The notes: generated from the letters alone by a model not told the origin. Positions 1-6,147 are shown, counted from the stretch's first letter. The stretch: DNA of 9,705 nucleotides from Winogradskyella sp. (GCA_030149115.1 JASBSE010000578.1:1-9705); one strand, 5' to 3'. Numbers and translations: made by a program.

Positions 1-442
1 TGTTTTTGCGCTTTTTCTTCTTTTTCTTTTTTACCTCCTTTTCATCAAACTCTCCTTTAATAAGATCTTTAATCTTAGACATATCGTCTTTAGAGATTAA
101 CTCTTCCAAGTCTTTAAAGTGAGATTCATCTAGTTTTTTTATGGCTTCATCTCTTTGTAATGTATGTTCATACCTAGTTTTGAGAAGTTCGCTTTTAGCA
201 TCATAATACGAATTAAGATATTGCTTTATGATTTCTTTTTGAAAGTCATCAGCTTCAAGGGTAGTTAAAAAGTTGGCTATATACTCGTCTTTACGCTCCT
301 CAACCTTTTGTTCGTATTTAGCAATTTCTTCTTTTGTCGGTTCTCTATTGATTACAGGATTTCCCATACGATCTCTACGACCTTGAGCATAAGTGTTTAA
401 TCCTAAGATTAGAGCAAAGGTTAATAATACTATTCTTTTCAT
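1..442 (-). CDS. Exported helical protein of unknown function, C-terminus cut by window edge
   Basis: An open frame runs from ATG at 442 to the left edge without a stop, giving 147 residues of a longer protein. Residues 1-19 form a Sec signal peptide: MKR, a hydrophobic stretch, then TYA before Gln20, a typical signal peptidase I site with no lipobox cysteine. The mature part is highly charged and predicted helical. It contains few aromatic residues and no cysteine, and residues 138-146 are seven lysines followed by Arg-Lys. The start lies 3 bp after the stop of the ArsC-family gene, so the two are almost certainly cotranscribed. I do not recognise the family. The charged helical periplasmic layout recalls small Spy/CpxP-like proteins, but I see no diagnostic LTxxQ motif, so this is only a loose resemblance. 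The signal peptide and reading frame are clear; the function is unknown. Confidence 0.8.
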   Translation of the reverse strand, partial: MKRIVLLTFALILGLNTYAQGRRDRMGNPVINREPTKEEIAKYEQKVEERKDEYIANFLTTLEADDFQKEIIKQYLNSYYDAKSELLKTRYEHTLQRDEAIKKLDESHFKDLEELISKDDMSKIKDLIKGEFDEKEVKKKKKKKRKN

Positions 443-445
443 AAT

Positions 446-787
446 TTAAATAATATCTAAGATTAGTTCTTTAGGTCTTCCAATTACTGCTTTATCATTA
501 TTAACAACAATAGGTCGTTCTATCAGTTTAGGATGCTTAACCATAGCTTTGATAATTTGTTGATCTGTCAATTCTTTGCCCTTATAGTCTGATTTCCAGA
601 TATCTTCATTTGTTCTTATCAAATCTATAGGTTTTATTCCTAATTTAGAAATAATTGTTTTTAGCTCTTCTTCATTAAATAAACTTTCAAGGTATTTTAT
701 AACTTCAAAATCTTTTTCTGATTCTTCTAATAAAACAAGACCTTCTCTAGATTTTGAGCATCTTGGGTTATGGTAAATTGTTATCAT
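446..787 (-). CDS. arsC: ArsC-family protein (arsenate reductase-like, thioredoxin fold)
   Basis: This 113-residue protein has the length and motif order of the glutaredoxin-type ArsC/YffB family. It opens with beta-strand MITIYHNPRC; Cys10 in HNPRCSKSR is the expected nucleophile. Arg58, Arg91 (ERPIVV) and Arg104 (IGRPKE) sit 48, 33 and 13 residues apart, close to the Cys12/Arg60/Arg94/Arg107 spacing I recall for E. coli plasmid ArsC, where those arginines bind arsenate. Cys10 is the only cysteine, so reduction would need an external thiol such as glutathione or glutaredoxin, unlike three-cysteine thioredoxin-coupled ArsC. No arsR, arsB or acr3 gene is nearby, and chromosomal homologues often have no proven arsenate role, so a general redox function is possible. 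It lies 67 bp after prfB with no visible terminator or good promoter between, and 3 bp before the exported-protein gene. Confidence 0.85.
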   Translation of the reverse strand: MITIYHNPRCSKSREGLVLLEESEKDFEVIKYLESLFNEEELKTIISKLGIKPIDLIRTNEDIWKSDYKGKELTDQQIIKAMVKHPKLIERPIVVNNDKAVIGRPKELILDII

Positions 788-854
788 GATGTTTTATTAT
801 TCAATTTTTATGCCAATAGTTTTAGTAAATTCTAAATACTTAAACGATCATTTT

Positions 855-1953
855 TTACTCTTCATTTTTTTGTCCCATCATCATGAGATATGCCTTTAAG
901 AAAGGTTCTAAATCTCCATCCATAACCGCATCTACATTTCCAGTTTCGTGAGCTGTTCGTACATCTTTAACTAGTTTGTAAGGATGCATTACATAGTTTC
1001 TAATCTGGCTTCCCCATTCAATTTTCATCTTACTTGCTTCTATATCTTCACGTTGCGCCATTTGCTTTTGAAGCTCAATCTCGTATAATTGTGACTTTAG
1101 CATTTGCATAGCTCTGGCTCTATTATCGTGCTGAGATCGCGTTTCGGAACACTGTATTTGAATACCAGTAGGTTTATGTAACAGTTGAACTTTGGTCTCA
1201 ACTTTGTTTACGTTCTGTCCACCAGCTCCACTGGAACGTGCTGTAGTAATTTCAATATCTGCAGGATTTATTTCGATCTCAATAGAATCATCAACCAATG
1301 GATATACGTAAACAGAAGCAAAACTTGTATGGCGTTTAGCATTACTGTCAAAAGGAGAAATTCTTACCAAGCGATGTACACCATTTTCACCCTTTAACCA
1401 ACCAAAAGCATAATCTCCCTCAATTTCCAGAGTTACTGTTTTTATTCCGGCAACATCTCCTTCTTGGTGGTTAAGCTCTTTGACCTTAAAACCACTTTTT
1501 TCAGCATACATTAGGTACATACGCATAAGCATGCTTGCCCAATCACAACTTTCAGTTCCACCTGCACCAGCTGTAATTTGTAAAACAGCACTAAGACTAT
1601 CTCCTTCTTCAGAAAGCATGTTTTTAAACTCTAACTTTTCTATAGCATTTATAGCTTTATCAAACCTAGATTTTACATCATCTAGCGAAGCTTCCTCTTC
1701 TTTGTAGAATTCATAAATAACTTCTAAGTCTTCAAAAAGTGTTTTGGCAGTATTAAAATCATTGACCCAACTTTTCTTTTCTCTTAGAGAACGCATCACT
1801 TGTTCGGCTTTTTTGGAATCATTCCAGAAGTTAGGGTCGAAAGTTTGCTCTTCTTCGTTAGCAATTTCTATAAGTTTGGTATCTAAGTCAAAGATATTGT
1901 CTAAGTATGTCTAGACGGGAATTAAGATCTTTTATTTGATCTGATGTTATCAT
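855..1953 (-). CDS. prfB: Peptide chain release factor 2, made by programmed +1 frameshift
   Basis: RF2 recognises UGA and UAA and triggers peptide release on the ribosome. A continuous ORF covers only the last 314 residues; the true start is ATG at 1953. Twenty-one codons (MITSDQIKDL...RQYL) are read, then an in-frame TGA at 1888-1890 is met inside TATCTTTGAC. Slipping +1 gives Asp and joins the long frame, making a 365-residue protein, the same length as E. coli RF2. The RF2 signature SPF, which reads the stop codon, is at residues 199-201 (RISPFDS), and the catalytic GGQ is at 244-246 in SSGAGGQNVNK. The gene itself ends in TAA. It is first in a likely three-gene minus-strand run. Expression should be autoregulated: scarce RF2 lets the ribosome pause at UGA and shift frame. 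The identity is certain; frameshifting is inferred from the conserved site. Confidence 0.95.
1887..1896 (-). promoter_or_regulatory. prfB programmed +1 frameshift site TATCTTTGAC
   Basis: On the minus strand the codons TAT CTT TGA C are exactly the core of the classical RF2 frameshift site. Peptidyl-tRNA on CTT can slip to TTT, after which GAC (Asp) is read and the frame joins the main RF2 ORF. The codons upstream are CTT AGA CAA, where E. coli has the Shine-Dalgarno-like stimulator AGG GGG. That stimulator is therefore not present here. Confidence 0.9.
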
Positions 1954-1971
1954 AATAAATTGAAATTTTCA

Positions 1972-2003
1972 CAAATATAATAGGCATATGTAAAGAGCCA
2001 TAA
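1972..2003 (-). promoter_or_regulatory. Candidate prfB promoter (Bacteroidota type)
   Basis: The minus strand holds TATATTTG at 1979-1972, a full match to the Bacteroidota -7 consensus TAnnTTTG. TTATG at 2003-1999, a weak version of the -33 TTTG box, lies 19 bp upstream. Transcription would start near 1966, leaving a leader of only about 13 nt before ATG 1953. No transcript data support this. Confidence 0.45.
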
Positions 2004-2034
2004 TTTTGTATAGCTTTTTTTATTTCTAAAATGG

Positions 2035-2069
2035 AAACAAAAAAACCGTCTAAAAAATTAGACGGTTTT
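2035..2069 (-). terminator. Rho-independent terminator of the lipoprotein gene
   Basis: A perfect 12-bp inverted repeat, AAAACCGTCTAA (2042-2053) and TTAGACGGTTTT (2058-2069), encloses a 4-nt AAAA loop. Read on the minus strand the hairpin runs straight into a T tract (about seven T, then GTTT) and lies 28 bp past the stop of the gene at 2098-3300. It separates that gene from prfB. The plus-strand side is also T-rich, but no plus-strand gene ends here. Confidence 0.9.
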
Positions 2070-2097
2070 GATATTTTTTATTTGGTATCAATTAAGA

Positions 2098-3300
2098 TTA
2101 CCACCACCAGCACCAGTTATATGAAGGCTCGTAGTCACATAATTCTCCACCAGCTGTACTTGTACCGCTAACAACTTCTACAACCCCACGTTTGTAGCCA
2201 GGACCTATGTTTAAGTCACAGTTAACTTTAAATTTAGTGTAGTAACAGTTACCTACATATACATAGATGTACTTGCCAAATGTACCGTCTGCGTTTGTAC
2301 CGCTAACAGCCATTTCTTCATTTTGCCCTACAACATTATCAAATATCTTAACGGCATAGCATGTATTTTCATAACGTTGATATAATCTTACTCTATAATC
2401 GTTATGCCAGTCCCACTTAAATGTAATTTGGTTTACATCACCAATACAATCGTTACATTCTGCTTCTGGTAAGTCTTTAGTTATTAATATTGCTTGTACA
2501 TTATCATAATCTGCAGGAATAAGAAGAAGTCCTAATTTATCGCCACATCCAGGTGTATATCCATCACCATTTGCAACAGCTTCATCATAAATTGCGTCAC
2601 CCTTTGCATTGTCAATTGCTGGTCTCCAATCACCAGGAACAGGCGTTAAGAAGTCAGTGAAATCATTAACAAAAGGACCTTCAATAAGTTTCCAAATAGC
2701 ATACTGTACGTGTCCGTATGTGTACTCCGACCCATCACTGATGTCTATATTATTTAAAATCCAGTTTACTTTATCAAAGTTTTGAGGGTTTGTGTAAACA
2801 TCTTCAAATGTACCACCAGCTAATATAGCCGTGTCGTAACTAGATAATACAGTAAAATCTATAAAATCATCATCAGCACCTAGGCTTGGTAATCTATCTG
2901 AACAATAAGCTTGTATAACATCACCGCCATCAAGAGAGACATCAAAATAACCATTTGTGCCTGGCTTGCTTACAACTTCAACATTTACAGTTGTGTTATA
3001 ACCTGTTTCAAGTAAATCTGCGGTACAATCTGTAAAGTTGTTGTCATCGTTACCTCCATTGTTATAACCTCCATAACTACCCCATGTTTTTGCGTTGCTT
3101 AAAGTTGGAGTAGTAAGTTTTTCACTCCTTGCATCAAAGGTAAGTTCTTTGTCTTCTTCACCATCAGATACAACAATGCCTTTTTCATCAAATCTTAAAG
3201 CAGCTTGTTGTTGGTTTTCAATATCTTGAGTGCTTTCGTTTTGACATGAGGCAAAAACTACAAGAACCACAAGTAATACTAATTTAGTAATGTGTTTCAT
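2098..3300 (-). CDS. Surface lipoprotein with thioester (TED)-like domain and cysteine-rich C-terminal domain
   Basis: This 400-residue protein starts with a type II signal peptide (MKHITKLVLLVVLVVFASC) with lipobox FASC and acylated Cys19. A polar linker (20-70) and a Gly/Asn-rich stretch (73-88) follow. Residues about 91-276 match the layout of Cys-Gln thioester domains: AYC with Cys133, then KVNWILNN (177-184), then HVQYAIW with Gln199, close to the YC and [T/V]QxAIW motifs that supply the two bonded side chains. The domain ends with a strand and a VQAILI segment (268-273), as in that family. Residues about 282-392 form a second domain with CNDC (282-285), Cys314, Cys352, Cys361 and Cys388, and a pattern (IGPGYKRGVVEVVSG, then GGELC) that I recall from repeated domains of bacterial secreted proteins. 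The last residues are NWCWWW. There is no type IX sorting domain. It is monocistronic with its own terminator. A covalent adhesin role is inferred. Confidence 0.8.
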   Translation of the reverse strand: MKHITKLVLLVVLVVFASCQNESTQDIENQQQAALRFDEKGIVVSDGEEDKELTFDARSEKLTTPTLSNAKTWGSYGGYNNGGNDDNNFTDCTADLLETGYNTTVNVEVVSKPGTNGYFDVSLDGGDVIQAYCSDRLPSLGADDDFIDFTVLSSYDTAILAGGTFEDVYTNPQNFDKVNWILNNIDISDGSEYTYGHVQYAIWKLIEGPFVNDFTDFLTPVPGDWRPAIDNAKGDAIYDEAVANGDGYTPGCGDKLGLLLIPADYDNVQAILITKDLPEAECNDCIGDVNQITFKWDWHNDYRVRLYQRYENTCYAVKIFDNVVGQNEEMAVSGTNADGTFGKYIYVYVGNCYYTKFKVNCDLNIGPGYKRGVVEVVSGTSTAGGELCDYEPSYNWCWWW

Positions 3301-3488
3301 AATTATTTAATTTGGTTAATAGCATTAAAAATTTATGTAAAAGTATTTTTTAAAACCATTAACACGCTAAAATTTTGATGAAACGGAAGATTTATTAGTT
3401 AAATAGTTTAACGCCCAATTTAATCGATAAATCAGCATTTTTTTGCACAACTGAATAAGTGTTCAATTTGTCGAAGAAAATTTTAAAT

Positions 3489-3506
3489 AGTGTTTAATTA
3501 ATTACT
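3489..3506. repeat. Imperfect palindrome overlapping the ATP-grasp promoter
   Basis: AGTGTTTAATTAATTACT has half sites AGTGTTTAA and TTAATTACT that match in 7 of 9 positions when one is inverted. It overlaps the upstream half of the candidate -7 box at 3503-3510, a usual place for a repressor. In such AT-rich DNA chance is a serious alternative. Confidence 0.25.
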
Positions 3507-3510
3507 TTTG
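3503..3510 (+). promoter_or_regulatory. Candidate -7 element for the ATP-grasp gene
   Basis: TACTTTTG matches TAnnTTTG fully. A convincing TTTG -33 box is missing at 19-21 bp; only TTTT/TTTA lies near. Transcription from here would give a leader of roughly 80 nt containing the hairpin at 3542-3575. Confidence 0.4.
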
Positions 3511-3541
3511 AACCACGATATTAAATGTGATTATTATTTAT

Positions 3542-3575
3542 TTATAGATTGTTGTTATGGTTACAATATCTATAA
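3542..3575 (+). promoter_or_regulatory. Hairpin in the leader of the ATP-grasp gene
   Basis: TTATAGAT (3542-3549) pairs perfectly with ATCTATAA (3568-3575), and inside it TTGT (3552-3555) pairs with ACAA (3563-3566) around a 7-nt loop. It ends 21 bp before the ATG at 3597. There is no T tract after it, so it is not a terminator. It could affect translation or mRNA stability, or could be a protein-binding dyad. It matches no riboswitch that I know. Confidence 0.35.
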
Positions 3576-3596
3576 GATAGCTCCAATTCTTAGTGA

Positions 3597-4769
3597 ATGA
3601 AAAATAATTCCAACACTCTTTCTATTTTAATTCCAGATGGAGAAACTACTCTGCTTTCTAATGTGGTTCATAGTCTATCTCTCGTTAGAAACATAAAGAT
3701 TTATGTCTTGTCATCTCATAAAAAGAAATATTTTAAATATTCAATAGATAATAATTGTCTTAAGCATTCTCGTTTTATTGAGAGGTTTATATATTATAAG
3801 GGTTCAACACCTGAGTATTGGATAGAGAAAATTGATGAAACAGTCAAGGGTTTTAATATAGATTTGATAATGCCAATTTTCGATGTTAGTACAAGCAAGA
3901 TTTTAAAATATAAGTCTCTTCTAAAAAATGAATCTAAGCTTTGTAACTTAACTGATGTTAGTAATTACGAGACAGCATTACGTAAAGATTTATTATATAA
4001 GTTTTTAAAATCTAATAATCTTTCGTGCCCTGAAAGCATTATAATAGATACTAAATCGAATTATGAAGTTGAAAACTTAAATTTTCCACTTGTAGCAAAA
4101 CCTACGTTTGGTTTTAATGGTGGTATGGGTGTAAAACTCGTTAGAAGTACAAAGGAATTGTTACACTATATAGATGTAAATAAAACAGATAACCCCATAT
4201 TATTACAAAAGTTCATAGAAGGTTTTGATGTAACTTGTAATGTGTTATGCAAAAATGGTAATATAGAAGCCTATACAATGCAAAAAGCAGCACTGGTGAA
4301 AAGTGTTAAAGTAACACCACAGCATGAATTTAGTTTTTTTAATGACGACGCTTTATTAAGGTTGATGAAAGATTTAATGAAAGCCTTAAAATGGTCTGGT
4401 GTTGCTAACATAGATTTTAGGTTTGATAAAGAGGATAATACCTATAAAGTAATTGAGATAAATCCTAGATTCTGGTTGAATACAGAAGCTTCTGCATTGG
4501 TAGGAGTTAATTTCCCTTATTTATATTGTTTGTCCACCTTAAATCAAAAATTTGAGTTTACTCCTGTTAAAACAGGTGCATTTTTGCACCTTAAAGCTTT
4601 AGTTAAGCGTTTTCAGCGTAATCCATTTTTAATTTTTAGGATTAGTTATCTATATACTAATACACCTATTAGATTTATTATAAAAGATCCATTTGTTCTG
4701 TGGTGTAAGTTTATGTGGAGAACTAATAATATTATATCTTCAAAAATTCTTAAAAAGAAAACGTCTTAG
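3597..4769 (+). CDS. ATP-grasp superfamily ligase, substrate unknown
   Basis: This 390-residue protein has the order of parts of ATP-grasp carboxylate-amine ligases. An N-terminal pre-ATP-grasp domain (about 8-125) ends with the acidic-strand segment DLIMPIFD (89-96). The ATP-grasp core includes FPLVAKPTFGFNGGMGVKLV (163-182), with Lys168 and a Gly-rich loop, then LLQKFIEGFD (202-211), which contacts adenine. The metal-site residues are Asp273, Glu287 and Asn289 in NIDFRFD and IEINPRFW; their spacing equals Glu285/Glu299/Asn301 of carbamoyl-phosphate synthetase. The C-terminal 60 residues are basic and aromatic (ALVKRFQRNPFLIFRISYLY..., FVLWCKFMWR) and may sit on the membrane. No signal peptide is present. 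Such enzymes join an acid to an amine or thiol through an acyl phosphate; no partner gene reveals the substrates. It lies 30 bp before ltaE, so cotranscription is possible. The codons look more AT-rich than in neighbours, an impression only. Confidence 0.85.
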   Translation: MKNNSNTLSILIPDGETTLLSNVVHSLSLVRNIKIYVLSSHKKKYFKYSIDNNCLKHSRFIERFIYYKGSTPEYWIEKIDETVKGFNIDLIMPIFDVSTSKILKYKSLLKNESKLCNLTDVSNYETALRKDLLYKFLKSNNLSCPESIIIDTKSNYEVENLNFPLVAKPTFGFNGGMGVKLVRSTKELLHYIDVNKTDNPILLQKFIEGFDVTCNVLCKNGNIEAYTMQKAALVKSVKVTPQHEFSFFNDDALLRLMKDLMKALKWSGVANIDFRFDKEDNTYKVIEINPRFWLNTEASALVGVNFPYLYCLSTLNQKFEFTPVKTGAFLHLKALVKRFQRNPFLIFRISYLYTNTPIRFIIKDPFVLWCKFMWRTNNIISSKILKKKTS

Positions 4770-4774
4770 AGTAT

Positions 4775-4782
4775 TATCTTTA
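4775..4782 (+). promoter_or_regulatory. Weak candidate -7 element for ltaE
   Basis: TATCTTTA lies 18 bp before the ltaE start, in the 30-bp gap after the ATP-grasp stop codon. It matches TAnnTTTG except for the last base, and no TTTG box is seen upstream. It would allow ltaE to be transcribed apart from the ATP-grasp gene, but readthrough is equally likely. Confidence 0.25.
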
Positions 4783-4799
4783 CATCATAGAAATAGTTT

Positions 4800-5819
4800 A
4801 TGATTATAGATTTAAGAAGCGATACGGTTACCAAGCCATCAAAAGAGATGTTAGATGCTATGATGTCTGCAAAGGTTGGTGATGATGTTTATAAAGAGGA
4901 TCTTACAGTAAATGCTCTTGAGCAGAAATTAGCTGAAATGTTTGGAATGGATGAAGCTTTGTTTTTTCCAACAGGTACCATGACAAATCAAACAGCATTA
5001 AAACTACATACTAATCCTGGAGATCAAGTTATTTGTGATAAGTATGCACATATCTATAACTATGAAGGTGGTGGAGCCTCCTTTAATAGCGGTATTTCTT
5101 GTAAACTAATAGATGGTCATCGTGGTATGTTTACCGCAGACCAAGCAGAAACAAGTATAAATCCACCTGATTTTTATCATAGTCCATTAACTTCTCTAAT
5201 AGAAATTGAAAATACCACTAACAAAGGAGGTGGAGCATGTTGGGATTTTGAAGAATTAAAAAAGATTAGAGAAGTAGCTGATAAGCACAGTTTAGGATAT
5301 CATTTAGATGGAGCAAGACTTTGGAATGCTTTAGTAGCCAAAAAAGAAAGTGCTAAACAATATGGAGAATTATTCGATACAATATCTGTTTGTTTAAGTA
5401 AAGGGTTAGGTTGCCCTATAGGCTCTGTGCTAATAGGAAAAAAAGAGTCTATGAAAGGTGCGTTGCGTATTAGAAAAATTCTTGGTGGCGGAATGCGTCA
5501 AGTAGGCTATTTAGCGGCAGCAGGTTTATATGCTTTAGATAATAATATTGAGCGTCTTAATGAAGATCATCAAAGAGCAAAAGAAATAGGAGAAGTTCTA
5601 TCTGAAGTGTCTTTAATTAAAAAAGTAGAGCCAATTGAAACTAATATTGTCATTTTTGAATTAAATGACTCAATTAGCGAAGTAGATTTTCTTAATAAAT
5701 TAAAAGAAAAAAACATACATATTATTGGTATGGGAAGCAATAAACTACGAATAGTTACGCATTTAGATTATACCAATAATATGCATGAGGTGTTGTTAAG
5801 TACACTTAAGCACTTATAG
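4800..5819 (+). CDS. ltaE: Low-specificity L-threonine aldolase
   Basis: This 339-residue PLP enzyme cleaves L-threonine or L-allo-threonine to glycine and acetaldehyde in the cytoplasm. It opens with IDLRSDTVTKPS, the family signature; Ser7, His84 (stacks on the cofactor), Asp170 and Arg172 in YHLDGARLWNA, the Schiff-base Lys201 in SVCLSKGLGCPIGS, and Arg317 in NKLRIVTH are all in place. The spacing follows E. coli LtaE (Lys197, Arg313). GGGMRQVGYLAAAGLYAL (229-246) is also typical. Length is normal and nothing looks broken. The ATG at 4800 directly precedes the signature, so the start is secure. It follows the ATP-grasp gene by 30 bp and meets ybaB tail to tail. Stereospecificity toward threo or allo forms cannot be read from the sequence. 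Confidence 0.95.
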   Translation: MIIDLRSDTVTKPSKEMLDAMMSAKVGDDVYKEDLTVNALEQKLAEMFGMDEALFFPTGTMTNQTALKLHTNPGDQVICDKYAHIYNYEGGGASFNSGISCKLIDGHRGMFTADQAETSINPPDFYHSPLTSLIEIENTTNKGGGACWDFEELKKIREVADKHSLGYHLDGARLWNALVAKKESAKQYGELFDTISVCLSKGLGCPIGSVLIGKKESMKGALRIRKILGGGMRQVGYLAAAGLYALDNNIERLNEDHQRAKEIGEVLSEVSLIKKVEPIETNIVIFELNDSISEVDFLNKLKEKNIHIIGMGSNKLRIVTHLDYTNNMHEVLLSTLKHL

Positions 5820-5823
5820 AAGA

Positions 5824-6147
5824 TTATTTAAACATATCCATACCAGGAATGTTTGGCATGCCTTCCTTAGCAACAGCTGCTATTTCAGCTTCATTAACGT
5901 TTGTAGCTTTTTCAATAGCTTTATTAAGTGTAAGGATAAGGTAGTCTTCAAGCATTTCTTTGTCTTGTAGTAACTCATCATCTACAGAAATAGATTTAAT
6001 AGTTCTGTTAGCTGTAATTGTTACTTTTAACTTACCGTCGCTACTAGTTTCATCAATCAAAACCGTATGTAGACGTTCTTTAGTTTCTTCAACTTTTTTT
6101 TGAGCTTCTTTTAGCTTACCCATCATGCCCATCATATCTCCAAACAT
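5824..6147 (-). CDS. ybaB: YbaB/EbfC family nucleoid-associated protein
   Basis: The protein is a small DNA-binding dimer of the YbaB/EbfC family, thought to coat the nucleoid and influence gene expression. With the start at 6147 it has 107 residues, the usual size. It begins MFGDMMGMMGKLKEAQKKVEE, a Met/Gly-rich start leading into the long helix. A central sheet follows (GKLKVTITANRTIKSISVDDEL), then a second helix region (EDYLILTLNKAIEKATN), and a PNIPGMDMF tail. A longer frame with ATG at 6177 would add ten residues (MHGNFLKDIH) not expected in the family. That codon also overlaps a good -7 promoter element, so the internal Met is preferred. The usual neighbours dnaX and recR are absent here. 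Its stop lies 4 bp from that of the convergent ltaE. Confidence 0.92.
   Translation of the reverse strand: MFGDMMGMMGKLKEAQKKVEETKERLHTVLIDETSSDGKLKVTITANRTIKSISVDDELLQDKEMLEDYLILTLNKAIEKATNVNEAEIAAVAKEGMPNIPGMDMFK

Larger units (their letters stand above)
3301..3596. other. Divergent intergenic region between lipoprotein and ATP-grasp genes
   Basis: This 296-bp, very AT-rich stretch separates two divergent start codons and contains no ORF of note. On the plus side it holds the candidate -7 element, the palindrome and the hairpin listed separately. On the minus side only a weak element, TACTTTTA (3345-3338), is found at a suitable distance from the lipoprotein start, with no good -33 box. 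Two similar 12-mers, AGTGTTCAATTT (3458-3469) and AGTGTTTAATTA (3489-3500), lie 31 bp apart. Confidence 0.6.

Noticed and set aside
446..787. An arsenic-resistance operon
   Set aside because: Only the ArsC-family gene is present; no arsR, efflux pump or arsenite methylase gene lies nearby.
1185..1397. Plus-strand ORF of 70 codons opposite prfB
   Set aside because: It lies fully inside the conserved RF2 coding region on the other strand; its composition is that of an antisense shadow and it has no promoter.
1480..1707. Plus-strand ORF of 75 codons opposite prfB
   Set aside because: Antisense shadow of RF2 domain coding sequence with no recognisable motif.
1887..1890. In-frame TGA in prfB as a sign of a pseudogene or sequencing error
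   Set aside because: It sits inside the canonical RF2 slippery site and the +1 frame gives a full 365-residue protein, so it is programmed frameshifting.
2098..4769. The lipoprotein and ATP-grasp genes as a graspetide or peptide-modification system
   Set aside because: The ATP-grasp has a carbamoyl-phosphate-synthetase-like metal site, no short precursor peptide is found, and the lipoprotein has its own signal, fold pattern and terminator on the opposite strand.
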